Of a stretch of 64,000 nucleotides of DNA, positions 31,346 to 41,867 are shown one piece after another. This stretch comes from Branchipolynoe longqiensis. Lineage: Eukaryota; Annelida; Polychaeta; Phyllodocida; Polynoidae. The position numbers were made by a program, and so were the translations under genes. Position 1 is the stretch's first letter; each line of letters starts with the position of its first letter. The stretch spans positions 58,120,917 through 58,184,916 of the forward strand of contig CM059198.1 in NCBI GenBank assembly GCA_030323885.1. The letters are read 5' to 3'. Below the pieces are notes generated by a model. The model was given only the letters and a program-made list of their open reading frames with translations. It was not told the origin of the DNA and made no database searches.

Positions 31346-31984
31346 CCCCACATTATATATATGCGGCCGTTTAAATGCTATTGATGGCCAATCCCGTTAG
31401 GTGGTACACGTAGGTTATGGTTACTTTCATTATGTTCACTCATGTTATTAGCTGTACTGCTCAACAAGGCTAGATTGTCCTAATATCCTGCATAAGGCAT
31501 AATATCCTGCAGAAGGCGTGATATCCTGCATAAGGTATATGATTCAAAGTTACCCCTTTTCATATCTGTATTAGATAAATTACATATTAGAGCTTACCCC
31601 ATCGTAGATACAGAACATGACACAACACTGATTGCTTAGTTTTATTCACTTATATATTGTGTTCAGATACATACAACATTGGATATAAGATACCTTCTCA
31701 TTAGCTATTACACTCATGCACACCAGTCACTCCTCTCCTGTATGATCTATCCCTAACATAGTTCACCATTGGCTGCTTTAAGGACTCACCCCCCTCCCAC
31801 CCAGCTCTGGCCACCACCTGACCATCGTGGGATTACCTAACATTACAGATACAGTGTGGGTGGGTGAGATAAGAGGAGGGATTCCGCTTAAAGGGGAACT
31901 GCTTCCCTACCCCGGAATGAGCGTTATAAAGGGACTACTGTTTCTTATTTAGCCATCTCGATCCTCAATATATACTTAATCGGA
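31346..31984. other. Unassigned stretch with a 20-bp triplication
   Basis: ATATCCTGCATAAGGC-type units occur three times at 31484-31541. No gene recognised. Confidence 0.45.
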
Positions 31985-32062
31985 GAATTGTACACAGGAA
32001 GCAAACTCCCGAGTTCCCACATGTGAGGCTGCGCTCTACCAATTCAGCCACCACATCCGGTT
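31985..32062 (-). mobile_element. SINE-A2 head fragment
   Basis: AAACTCCCGAGTTCCCACAT then CAATTCAGCCACCACATCCG. Tail side absent. Confidence 0.65.
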
Positions 32063-32204
32063 TAATTAATTGAGAAGGCTGAATTTCAATCACACACACT
32101 CGGTATTTCTCATTCCACTGATCTATATTACAATAGAAATAAAGGAGAGAGTTATATAATTAATTATTGTAGCCCATTTTTATGCCATGTCTAGGATAGG
32201 ATAG

Positions 32205-32430
32205 GGACTGACTGGTTGGTTTTAAGCGTGAGGATAATGTGACTGAGTTTGATATTGTAATGGGTATCCATGAACAAAACAGAGCCCATTGGATAGGGGA
32301 GTGGGTGGGGATGGGGGGGGGGGGCAGCACTATACAATTGCCACGAGTGCGTCCTGTCACAAGTCGGTGGCCCTCCTGATATTACCTTAGATGTTACCAT
32401 GACGAAAAACCCCAACAACTAACAAGCAAC
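32205..32430 (+). mobile_element. SINE-A body and tail with G-run
   Basis: GATAATGTGACTGAGTTTGA, a diverged centre with a run of 11 G, then GGCAGCACTATACAATTGCC and TTAGATGTTACCATGACG. Confidence 0.7.
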
Positions 32431-32506
32431 AACTTTAAGAGGTAGAGACTATTTATACCATTTTGGGATAGATAATCCTGAAATTGACAAAAGCGATATA
32501 TCTGTA

Positions 32507-32860
32507 AAGACCCAGTCACACATCACCGGATTGGGGGAAACGGACAGAAACCGAACAAAGTCTGTTTTGTGTCCATACAACTTTTGAACATGCACACAAC
32601 TAGGAATGGATGCCGCCGGACTGACGTTTTTGGTTCTTCTCCGTTTTGAGTTTGTTTCGCCCGTTTGCTATCCGTTAAACTCCGTTTCATGTCCGTTTCA
32701 TTTCCGTTTCATGTCCGTTTCATGTCCGTTTCATGTCCGTTTCATGGCCCTTCGTCTAGCGGCCTTTGACACGATATCGCAAAATGTTGACACATTTGAA
32801 TACATTTTGATACTTACACTTCTGTCCGTTGCTCAATCCGGTGATGTGTGACTGGGGCTT
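32507..32860. mobile_element. CTGTCACAC-TIR element, copy 3
   Basis: Ends AAGACCCAGTCACACATCAC and GATGTGTGACTGGGGCTT, flanked by TA on both sides. Interior CATGTCCGTTT repeated at about 32690-32740. Inserted in the dispersed repeat also present at 7450-7600, giving an empty-site comparison. Confidence 0.85.
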
Positions 32861-32949
32861 TAGACCAGTTCTTCGGTGCTGACAAAATAACTGATTCAGC
32901 AGAATATGCATACTTAGCACAACAACAAAAGCTCTATTGTGGAATGCTG

Positions 32950-33520
32950 TATCAAAGAATGGCTAATTGAACAAATGTGATACAGTGTATATAGTGGTAT
33001 TTATTCTTTCTATTTAGCTTGTTACAGTTAAATTCAAGATATTGATGATTTTATATAGTTCGAGGATTTCAGGCACTTAACCCTATCGATTTATGTCATT
33101 AGTTGGGTGGGTGGGACGGCAAATCTACAGCAAGATAACACCGATCGGTTGAAAGGCTCTGGTCGAACTGTCTAGACTTTCTAACTGCGTCATAGCCGTT
33201 GCTCTGAATTTACAGTAGGTGGCACGTCGGTCAGTGGCGAATGCTAGTTCACAAGAACAACATAGGTGACGCCAATGGTCACATTTAAATCTACTGGGCA
33301 GTTTTGCTAACTGTGTAATATCACTTTCAAGCAATTTACAGTAGGTGGCACATCAGTCGACGACCATTTGGTTAGTTCGGAATTACAATATAGGTGGCGC
33401 CAATAGTCGCTTCGAAATCTAACGGGAATACACAGTCTCGCGATATCAATTACCCATGGTGCGCACATCATGGACAATGGAATGTCCCACTTGCACGTGA
33501 TGTCACACTGGAAGGTCACT
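32950..33520. repeat. Repeat S, copy 1
   Basis: Matches 58880-59260: GGTATTTATTCTTTCTATTT, GGATTTCAGGCAC, GGTGGGACGGCAAATC, ACAGTAGGTGGCAC and GGTGGCGCCAATAGTCGC. An internal segment (ACAGTAGGTGGCAC ... GGYGCCAAT) is present twice here (about 33210-33280 and 33340-33405). Class unknown; no ORF. Confidence 0.6.
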
Positions 33521-33627
33521 GCAGCATGAGGTCAGGCCGATATGATTATAAGCGAGGCAGAAAGTCACGGAAGTGAAAGCGTTGCCCAGAGTCTACATAA
33601 GATCTCACTAAGATGTGAGGGCGATGA

Positions 33628-33800
33628 AAGTGAGAAATATTGCTCAGAGAGCGGGAATAGAAACCACATATCTTTGCATTCCGGGATGTTGTGCGAACCA
33701 TTACATCACCTAGGCTCCCTGATGTCACCACCCTACCCACGCCTACCTGTTTATGCGGCTCCTTGCTTGAGAGGTCAGTTCAGACTACTACACACGTCCC
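33628..33800 (-). mobile_element. SINE-B copy 2
   Basis: GAAATATTGCTCAGAGAGCG, a damaged B box, AACCATTACATCACCTAGGC, and the leader CTTGAGAGGTCAGTTCAG. Confidence 0.75.
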
Positions 33801-33924
33801 CCTCTTTTAAATGGTCATTTAATGTATTCAATTACATACATTCAGGCAGTGCACTTACACATACATACATAGGATAGGTTCAACAAGCTTAGAACATGTA
33901 GCTTGTATAGGATCATGGTTCCTG

Positions 33925-34075
33925 CAACCAGTGTTATGGGGGGTGATGGAAATAGGAAATATTGCGCCTAGAGCGGGAATCAAACCCACATCTCTTGCAT
34001 TCTGGACCAGTGTACTAACCGCTACACCACCTCCATTCCCTGATGTCACCACACAACCCATCCCTACCCGTACCC
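33925..34075 (-). mobile_element. SINE-B copy 3
   Basis: GAAATATTGCGCCTAGAGCG, GGGAATCAAACCCACATCTC and AACCGCTACACCACCTCC. Joined directly to a plus-strand SINE-A tail. Confidence 0.75.
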
Positions 34076-34133
34076 GTCCTGATATGACCGACCTTAGATG
34101 TTACCAGGACGTAAAACAACAACAAACAAACAA
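34076..34133 (+). mobile_element. SINE-A tail fragment
   Basis: CCTGATATGACCGACCTTAG and ACAACAACAAACAAACAA. GACC is duplicated within the tail. Confidence 0.7.
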
Positions 34134-34202
34134 TCCTTTGTAGTCTTCGTCACACCTTGCTATTGCAATAGATTAGGTGACCACTGCAATCTTGTATATT
34201 TA

Positions 34203-34330
34203 GAAACCGGATCCAGTGGTGGAATCAATACAAGCGCAGGATTCACTTGCGGAAGGTTTGGAGTTCGAATCCTGGCCAAGTCAAATCACTGACTTACAAA
34301 ATTGATACCTGCCACTACCTACCCTACCTA
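34203..34330 (+). mobile_element. SINE-A2 head fragment
   Basis: CCGGATCCAGTGGTGGAATC, GAGTTCGAATCCTGGCCAAG and AAATTGATACCTGCCACTAC. Confidence 0.75.
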
Positions 34331-34748
34331 TTTACCAAGCATGTTGTTGTTGTCTCATTTTTACCATTAAAAATAAAACATGATCCCATCATTCATGCAT
34401 AATACACATTTACTATCAAGGCCAGGGTGTTATTAGATTATGCTTTGACGGAGTAGTTGGTTGGGGTGGAGGGAGTAGAGGAGGGGGGGCCTGTAATATT
34501 TAGTAGCATTCCTGGAATTCTTGGAAGGAAAATAATAACTCATTCATTCCCTTGGGGTACCCCAACCTCCCAAACTCCACCCACACCCACACCGCACCCT
34601 CACCCACCTGTGGGGTTTACACAATGTGGTGAAGGGTCTGGTTTCACATTGATGGACAAATGGGAAGGCATTTTGACGATGGGATAATGAAACATGCTCT
34701 GACATTATCAACCATCTGTGAGTTTATCAAATTTGTTCTCACTTCATT
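34331..34748. other. Unassigned stretch
   Basis: No gene recognised. Contains a C-rich patch (34560-34610). Confidence 0.4.
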
Positions 34749-34758
34749 GAAAGAAGAA

Positions 34759-35080
34759 TTAGAGCATCCATCTCCAGTGCTGGTAGATCGTGGGGTCGTG
34801 GGTTCGAACCCTGGTCGAGTCAAACCAATGACTTAAAAATTGATACTTGTCGCTTCCTAGCCAGGCACTCGGCATTATTAGGACAGGGAAAGGACTGGTG
34901 TGCTTAGTGTCAAGATAATGTGACTGAGTGGGATACCAGGTCATGGTGCTGGCAGCCTGGTTTCCCAGTGGGACAGCACTATAAATTCGCCATGAGTGCG
35001 CACAGTCACAAGTCAGTACCCGACCTGATATGACCTTAGATGTTGCTAGGATGTAAAACAACAACAAACAAACAAAAACA
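34759..35080 (+). mobile_element. SINE-A1, head-truncated, with target duplication
   Basis: Starts inside the head at TTAGAGCATCCATCTCCAGT. Intact B box GGTTCGAACCC, body and tail. Flanked by GAAAGAAGAA at 34749-34758 and 35081-35090, so the 5' truncation happened at insertion. Confidence 0.95.
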
Positions 35081-35244
35081 GAAAGAAGAACAGTAAATCC
35101 AATGAGATAAGGATCGTCTATTAAGTTAAATTGTCTATCTAGACCATGTTGGTGGTCTTGCAGCAAAGACTATTCAGCTGCATTCAGTTTGCAATGATGA
35201 ATGCCACATACACAGGTAAGTTGAATCGCACCAGGTGATGCTAG

Positions 35245-35335
35245 GCACTGGGCGCGGTGGCCTAATCGGTAGAGCGGGGGCCTCGCATTCGGAAGTTCAG
35301 GAGTTCGATTCCTGCTCGATTAAAACCAATGCCTT
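35245..35335 (+). mobile_element. SINE-A2 head fragment
   Basis: GGGCGCGGTGGCCTAATCGG, with GAGTTCGATTCCTGCTCGAT. This is the cleanest A2 head and has a complete tRNA-like promoter. Confidence 0.75.
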
Positions 35336-35618
35336 TCAATCTCTTTTCAATCGTCAGAAACGCTCAAACCATACAGAATCGTGTAAATACATATATACCT
35401 GTAACACTTAGGGTTGGAAGACCAGTGCTTCGGTACTGCTTAAAGATATATATATATAAATATGAATAACATGAATTTACCCCCAAAAGAAAAGACACTG
35501 AGATATTAGTTCATGTCCAATGGGAATCAAAACAACCTATCTTGCGATTGTGCCATTTGTGTGGCATGCTTTGTTTCTCTCTTTGCTTTTGGGGTTTTAT
35601 GTGTTAGCAATGTCTAGG

Positions 35619-36151
35619 TGTAAAATATCCTGATATTTAATACATTGGATATGGTATGCACTATTCTATAATAAATTACAAATGGTCTATATAATGGGAA
35701 ATGGTATGTAAAACCAAAGGCATATAAGGTATATGTGGTGTTGGTGATCTATTACTGGTTTAAGATAGAAATTGTGTATTATAATAGATAGTGTGAGAGG
35801 GGCACTTCTTGAAATGTACAGAGTCTTTGGAGCTCTGCTCACATACCCCCTCCCCCCAAGTGTTATTTACGGATCACTGCACACCTGACACAACAGGGCA
35901 CTGTAGCCAGACATAACCATGCCTTGGTTACAAGGTTCTGGAATATCATTGGTAGATATAAGAATGCCTGTTGCTGATTGCCGGTTTTTGATCAGGTGTG
36001 AGCCACCATCTTGATTCTTGAAACTATAAATATAATAAAGAAGGGAGTCTAGCTCTCCTACTTTCGCTGTATGTCTGCTTCCCTTCCTTTCCTGTAGTGA
36101 TAACCTTGTAGCCTACCTACACATCTAAGACTGCCAGCCGAGGACTTTACA
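35619..36151 (+). mobile_element. Solo LTR, 533 bp, with 4-bp target duplication
   Basis: TGTAAAATATCC start and GGACTTTACA end, flanked by TAGG at 35615-35618 and 36152-36155. Near the 3' side it has ACTATAAATATAATAAAG (TATA and polyA-like) followed by a pyrimidine-rich leader. TG...CA ends, 4-bp duplication and size fit an LTR retrotransposon, probably Ty3/Gypsy-like. Confidence 0.85.
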
Positions 36152-36349
36152 TAGGGTCATCACAGAATGGAACACATGGCAGGTTCCACTTCATGAAATA
36201 AATTGCCAATGAAAATAAGAATTTCAAAATATGTTGGAGAATATCAACCAATTAAGTTACTTTAAGTATTGTCTGGTTCATGAAGTGTCTGGCTACACTT
36301 TAAACAGGTTGTAATTCGGTCGTATTGTTATTACTTAATAGGTCGATTG

Positions 36350-36575
36350 ATTGATGGAGTTTTACGTCCTGGGGACAGCTAAGGTCATATCAGATGGGTA
36401 CCGACTTGTAACAGTCCACATTCATGACGACTTTATTGTTTTACCCCACAAGAAGACCAGACTAACCTGCCAGAACCATGACCTGATATCGCACTCAATC
36501 ATATTATCCTGACACTGAGCACACCAGTCGAACTCCCGATCTCTGCGCTCTACATATTAGGCCACCGCGCCCGGT
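36350..36575 (-). mobile_element. SINE-A2, internally deleted
   Basis: GGAGTTTTACGTCCTGGGGA, CACTCAATCATATTATCCTG, then a head ending GGCCACCGCGCCCGG. Confidence 0.8.
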
Positions 36576-36889
36576 GTTATTTAATAAATTGAGCAATGTG
36601 ATCTTACATAGCCGATGGACATTTAAGAAGGTTCTGTGAAGTCTATGTTAGTGTGCTTTGTTGTTTTTTGGGTGAGCTTTGTTTTGCAGGGGGTGGGGGC
36701 ATTTTTATTAAATTATTTCAGAATGCTCTTGGGAACCACACCTGCAGCTACCAGCGAGCAGCAGTCAGGGCGGGGTGCTCGGGCTGAGTCGGTGTGTGAG
36801 CTGGATGCTGAGGGATCCAGCTGAGTCCCGGTCCGACTGGTCCCCCGGTGGCACAACAGACAGGCACCTACCTAGCAGTCTATGCAGGA
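36576..36889. other. Unassigned, GC-rich patch 36735-36850
   Basis: GC-rich compared with its flanks. Short open frames only, none recognised. Confidence 0.3.
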
Positions 36890-37022
36890 AGGTTGGTTGG
36901 TTGTCGGAGGTTTACGCCCTGGAAACATCTGTGGTCATATCAGCATGTAGTGACTTGTAGCAGTGTGCACTCATGGCGACTTTATAGTGCTGTCACACTG
37001 GGAAATCAGGCCACCGGTATAG
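36890..37022 (-). mobile_element. SINE-A tail and partial body
   Basis: TTGTCGGAGGTTTACGCCCT, TGCACTCATGGCGACTTTAT, and a cut after CAGGCCACCGG. Confidence 0.8.
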
Positions 37023-37195
37023 TAAGTTCAAAACACTACCCAACAAAATCACTACGGTAGTGTTTTCAACCTAGGTTCAAAACACTATGGTAGTGTTTTC
37101 AACTTGGTTGAAGGTAGGTTCAAAACACTACTATGGCCAGGCTCAAAACACTATCCTTAAGTTCAAATCACTACCTTTAAATTCAAAACACTACT
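37023..37195. repeat. Cluster of inverted and direct AACACTACC motifs
   Basis: GTTCAAAACACTACC-type motifs occur six times. Two are followed by the inverted GGTAGTGTTTTCAAC, forming hairpins at 37026-37070 and 37075-37110. Confidence 0.8.
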
Positions 37196-37237
37196 CGTTT
37201 TTAAAATATATAATTGCTGCATATTCATTTTCATTTG

Positions 37238-37470
37238 TAGTAGGGTGAGGCAGTATGCAGTAGGGTGAGGCAGTATGCAGTAGGGTTGGCAGTATGCAGT
37301 AGGGTTGACAGTATGCAGTAGTGTGGGGCTGTATGCACTAGGGTGGGGCAGTATGCAGTAGGGTGGGCAGTATGCAGTAGGGTGGGGCAGAGTGCAGTAG
37401 GGTGGGGAAGAATGCAGTAGGGTGGGGAAGTGTGCAGATGTGTGGGAAGTATGCAGTAGGGTGGGGCAGT
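37238..37470. repeat. About 20-bp tandem array
   Basis: GCAGTAGGGTGGGGCAGTAT variants, about 11 copies. Confidence 0.9.
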
Positions 37471-37474
37471 AGGG

Positions 37475-37700
37475 GTTGTTGTTGGTGGTTGTTGTTTTAC
37501 GTCCTAGCAACATCTAAGATCATATCAGGATGTTCTACATCCTAGCAACATCTAAGGTCATATCAGGATGTTTTATGTCCTAGCAACATCTAAGCTTATA
37601 TCAGGACGCGTACCAACTTGTAACAGTGCAGACTCATGGTGACTTTATAATGCTGCCCCATTGGGAAATCAGGCCGCCAGCACATTATCCTAACACTATT
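37475..37700 (-). mobile_element. SINE-A with triplicated 38-bp tail
   Basis: CCTAGCAACATCTAAG recurs at 37503, 37541 and 37579, exactly 38 bp apart, each followed by ATATCAGGA. Body follows (GCTGCCCCATTGGGAAATCA). Confidence 0.9.
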
Positions 37701-37919
37701 CTAGGATGTAAACATAAACACTCAATATGTCTATACTAACAATATGTCTTCAATTGCTGCAGCACCATCAGCGTAGTACTGTCAGTGTAACTACTAAAAC
37801 AGTGTTAAACGCCACAGTACTATCAGCATATACTAATATGTGGTGCATAGCCACAACACTATCAGTGTATACTACTAAAAGATTGTTAAACACCACAGCA
37901 CTATGAGTGTAAACTAATA

Positions 37920-38093
37920 CAGTAACACCTCTCTAAATCGACATACTTTGGGACTGACTGTAAGTGGTCGATTTAGGGAGGTGGTCGGTTTAAGGAGTTA
38001 GACTATGTTTAAAATGGTATTGGACCCAAATAAGGCAATTGATATAGGGGAATGGTTGATCTGTGGAGGTGGTCAGTTAGGGAGGTTTTACTG
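37920..38093. mobile_element. MITE-P1, complete (pogo-like), 174 bp
   Basis: CAGTAACACCTCTCTAAATC start and TTAGGGAGGTTTTACTG end, inverted, flanked by TA (37918-37919 and 38094-38095). Internal GGTCGATTTAGGGAGGTGGT makes it largely self-complementary. Confidence 0.9.
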
Positions 38094-38214
38094 TACGTGG
38101 TGCAGATCTCGCAGCGCCTTCAGGATAGTCTACTAATAAGGTGCTTCAATCGCCGCAGCACCTTCAGCGTATACTAATACATGGTGCAGAATGCGTTCTA
38201 CTAGTATCTGCATC

Positions 38215-38268
38215 CTGATATTACCTTAGATGTTGCCAGGATATAAACTCCCAACAACCAAACCAACT
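38215..38268 (+). mobile_element. SINE-A tail fragment
   Basis: TCCTGATATTACCTTAGATG, then AAACTCCCAACAACCAAACC. Confidence 0.7.
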
Positions 38269-38287
38269 AGTATGTGCCACATACTTC

Positions 38288-38850
38288 AAGGCCCAGTCAC
38301 ACCTCATCGGATTGAGGAACCGGACAGAAACCGGACACTGTCCGGTGAAATAAGGTAATGTACAGTTTATATAGGGTTGGCATCCGGCATGTCCTTTGTA
38401 TGTCCAGTGGTATCCGTTGTGTATGGTGGGAAGTTTTGAACATGCACAAAACTTGTACCGGACACCGCCGGACTGACGTGTTCGGTTTGGTGTCCGTTTT
38501 AAGTCTGTTTAGTCCGTTTGGTCTAGATCATGTCCGTTACCCATCTGTTATGTCTCTGGTTTGCTTCCTGCAGTGTCCGTTGATGGCGTTGCGGGAATTC
38601 GGTCAGGATATGTCTTTGGCGCATCCGTGATCAGTCCGGTGCATGTCCATTTGGTGTTCGGTCTGTCCGTTTGACATTCAGTTCCCGTCCGGTTCTCGTC
38701 CGGTGGCTATTCATTAATGGACGTTCCATGTCCGTTTTGCATCCATTTCGTCCAGCGGCAGTTGCAACAGTTCGACACATTTCAGACCATTTTGATACCG
38801 AACACCACTGGACTAGACAATTCTTTGTCCGGTTTATGTCAGTTGCTAAA
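38288..38850. mobile_element. CTGTCACAC-TIR element, copy 4, right end lost
   Basis: Left end AAGGCCCAGTCACACCTCAT. Interior very close to copy 2 (ATGCACAAAACTTGTACCGG, GTCCGTTTTAAGTCTGTTTA). Stops after GTCAGTTGCTAAATCC, before the right terminal repeat. Confidence 0.75.
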
Positions 38851-39204
38851 TCCCAATCTACCGCACGGGAGGACTGCCCGACGGTTTCTAAACGGTGAAG
38901 GTTAGATCGACTTATTCAGTTGTAAATTTGAGTGGAAAAAGGGTGCAAACACTGACTCTCTATGGGTGCAAACACTGGCTGTACTCGAGTGAATAAAACA
39001 TGCACTAGACAAAAGGGTTTATTGTGTGAGTCGTTCGAATTGCTGTGAACGGGTCGGGGCTGATGATATATTATTCACAGGAGTACAAGAACCAAAACGC
39101 AAAAACGTGAAATAAAGAAAAAGTGTAAAAATAATTTGGCGTATGTAGGCCTGTCGGTTGGTTCACGTGTGTCTGGTAAGTGAGTCTAGACACCAGAAGG
39201 GCAT
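38851..39204. other. Unassigned stretch
   Basis: Nothing recognised beyond a duplicated GGGTGCAAACACTG. Confidence 0.4.
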
Positions 39205-39905
39205 AGGGTGTGCGTGTGCGTGTGCGTGTGCGTGCGCGCATGCGCGTGTGTGTACGTGCGTGTGCGTGCGTGCGTGCGTGTGCGTGCGTGTGCGTTCGTG
39301 TGCATGTTAGAACAAGTATCAGAATACTAGGTTATGGAAATAACCACATGAATGTACACTCTAATATGTTAAAAAATATATTGTCCAACCATGTGTGCGT
39401 GTGCGTGTGCGTGTGCGCGTGCGCGTGCGCGTGCGCGTGCGCGTGCGCGTGCGCGTGCGCGTGCGCGTGCGCGTGCGCGTGCGCGTGCGCGTGCGCGTGC
39501 GCGTGCGCGTGCGCGTGCGCGTGCGCGTGCGCGTGCGCGTGCGCGTGCGCGTGCGCGTGCGCGTGCGCGTGCGCGTGCGCGCGTGCGCGCGCGCGTGCAT
39601 GCTAATGTGTGTGTGCATGCACATGCATGTGCGTGTGTGTATGTGCATGCATGTACGTGCGTGTGTGGGTTTGCATGCGTGTGCGTGCATGCATGTGCCT
39701 GTTAGAACAAGTATCACAATACTAGGTTATGGAAATAACCACATTAATGTACACTCTAATATGTTAATTAATACATTGTTCAACCACGTATCTGTGAGTC
39801 CATGCTGAGCATGCGCACATGCGCGTGTGTGTGTGCGTGCACATGTGCATGTGCATGCGCGTGCGCGTGTGCGTGCGTGTGTGCGTGCGTGTGTGCGTGC
39901 GTGTG
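39205..39905. repeat. (GTGCGC)n / (GT)n array with embedded duplicated module
   Basis: About 200 bp of nearly pure GTGCGC hexamers lies at 39394-39598. A 90-bp non-repetitive module (TTAGAACAAGTATCAGAATA ...) flanks it at about 39307-39395 and 39691-39785. Alternating purine/pyrimidine DNA, likely Z-forming. Long R/V or A/C frames are low complexity. Confidence 0.95.
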
Positions 39906-40488
39906 CCAACTGACACTGTTAACCGCAGTCACATAATATGACGGCTGCAGATATCTAATATAACTACAACTCGCCACGCAATATCCTGTGCTTTTTAATT
40001 AATAAAGTGGTTCTGTCAAGCCAACAATGCTTATCTGCCTGACACCAACAGCAGTAGTTAATTATTGAATACTTATTGGTGGTGTTGAAATACGGTTTGC
40101 TCTGACTCATGTGGAGTTATCGATAATATATTGAATCCATTGATTATATATTTTCGACCATGTGTTTGTATGTTGTGTGTTTGTTGTTGTTCTGTGTCCT
40201 TGCAACATTTAAGGTTTGAGTTTTGTTCTAACTTAGCGGCCGGATCGTAGCGGGTGTCGGTGGCGTCATGGGTTGGTGCATCTCATCCACAATTTAGTAT
40301 CCCAGGTTGTACAATAGTAGGTTAAAAAAAGATTTGATTTTATGTAATGTTTTATATTTTTTAATTTTACTGAAGCTTTTTCAAAAATGTATTAATGCGT
40401 AAAATACCGTCATAACATTGGTATAATGTTTGAAAGAACACGTTATTCGGAATATAAATATATTTACAGAAAAATAGGATAATCTATA
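39906..40488. other. Unassigned AT-rich stretch
   Basis: Nothing recognised. Confidence 0.45.
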
Positions 40489-40740
40489 TGAAGGGGTCAG
40501 GCGCAAAACCCGACAAATGCCATCTTTCCCTCAATAAAATCGTGGTTAGTTTGAGCTGAAGCTTCCATCATTCCAATAATCAAATCGATTTCTTTTCACA
40601 GAAGCTTCCACATCTTCTACATAATGCGATCCTCAAGATGACTTTGATAGACTTTAACTAGAAAGCACAACAGTCAGTAAGTTCTATTTTACAGAAAAGA
40701 TATTACATAGATTTGTCGGTGTTTGCGCCTGAACCCTTCA
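40489..40740. mobile_element. MITE-T3, 252 bp
   Basis: Ends TGAAGGGGTCAGGCGCAAAA and its inverted partner GTTTGCGCCTGAACCCTTCA, about 30-bp TIRs, flanked by TA. No ORF. Single copy in the window. Confidence 0.85.
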
Positions 40741-40794
40741 TAATTTATATTCACGTAATTCAGAACAAGAGGCGGAAGTATAGTATGGAAATTT

Positions 40795-41035
40795 ATTAGT
40801 CAAGGTAGTAGTGAACAATGTAGTAGTGAAGGTCAATGTAGGTAATCAGGATCAAGTGAAGCGAACATCAATAAGTAAGTTGAGTAATCAATATAAGGAA
40901 TCAATGTGTAGATAAGAGGTCAATGTAGGTATAAGCATCAAGTGAAGTGATAATCAAGTATGTTAGGTAATGGATATAAGGAATCAAGCGTAGATAAGTG
41001 GATAATAGGAGTCATCGTTAAGTGATGAGTATAAT
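40795..41035. repeat. 88-bp degenerate tandem repeat
   Basis: GGTCAATGTAGGTA at 40831 and 40919. GGATATAAGGAATCAA-type blocks follow. Two to three diverged units. Confidence 0.7.
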
Positions 41036-41057
41036 GAGTCAGTAATGTTTGGTAGGT

Positions 41058-41425
41058 AAGTGGGGGGGGGGGAGAGTGAGATGGATAGAGTATGGGGTGA
41101 CCCGGGCCTCAACCTTAGGATGATAGTCGAGTGGGTGGGATGGTGAGAAAGAGGCGTTGTCGGTCAGGCGTCTGGCGTGGAAGTGGGAGGAGTTTGGGGA
41201 TGGCGGAAGTGAAGGGGGGGGGGGGGGGTGGGGGGGGGGGGAGGGTAGCAGGCGGGGCACCAGCGGAGGTCGATGGAGGCGCCGCCTGGAGGAGGGAGGA
41301 GGTGAGAAGGGGGGGGGGGAGGTAGGGGAAGAGAGGCGGGTGAAAGTGGCGCCGCCTGGAGTTAGGTGGGTATGGAAGAAAGGGGGGGAGGGGGAGTAGG
41401 AAGGGGGGGGGGGGGAGGGCGTCCG
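41058..41425. repeat. G-rich low-complexity DNA
   Basis: Several runs of 8 or more G, and GGCGCCGCCTGGAG at about 41278 and 41350. No credible coding frame. Confidence 0.8.
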
Positions 41426-41559
41426 CCTCTATCCCGAATTACCCATATTGCCTCAGCAATATGGACAATTTGGCAAAGGATAACCACACAGAAGCGAGTG
41501 CCAGTAACAATAGTTGTATTAACCCATCAAAGTAGCACCCATGCTCAGCCCTATGATTG

Positions 41560-41625
41560 GGTAATTGTTTAAGTTTAACGTCCTGGCAACAGCTGAGGCC
41601 TTATCAGGACGGGCCAACCCTATGA
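41560..41625 (-). mobile_element. SINE-A tail fragment
   Basis: GTTTAACGTCCTGGCAACAG, TGAGGCCTTATCAGGACGGG. Confidence 0.65.
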
Positions 41626-41867
41626 GAACAAAAAACGAGGGTGGAAAAAAGACAAATGGTAGGGTGGCTGGGCAGGAAGGTTTACACATTGTCAGCTTGA
41701 TGAGAAGTGCAGAGAGAGTGGTGAGCTATGGCTGAATAGTGGAAAACGTGTGCGAACCCACTATCCAATCGGATGGATGGACAACGTTCTTCAGCCACTA
41801 CTAAAATACTTCCAAGAGTTCAGTCTCCAAAGCCAATGATTGCATTTGAGTAGTTCTCTGTCAAATC

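Noticed and set aside
35245..35335. Possible tRNA gene
   Set aside because: Matches the A2 head of SINE-A and continues into CGATTAAAACCAATG, the start of the SINE body.
39210..39808. Arg/Val and Ala/Cys repeat frames
   Set aside because: Translation of a GTGCGC microsatellite.
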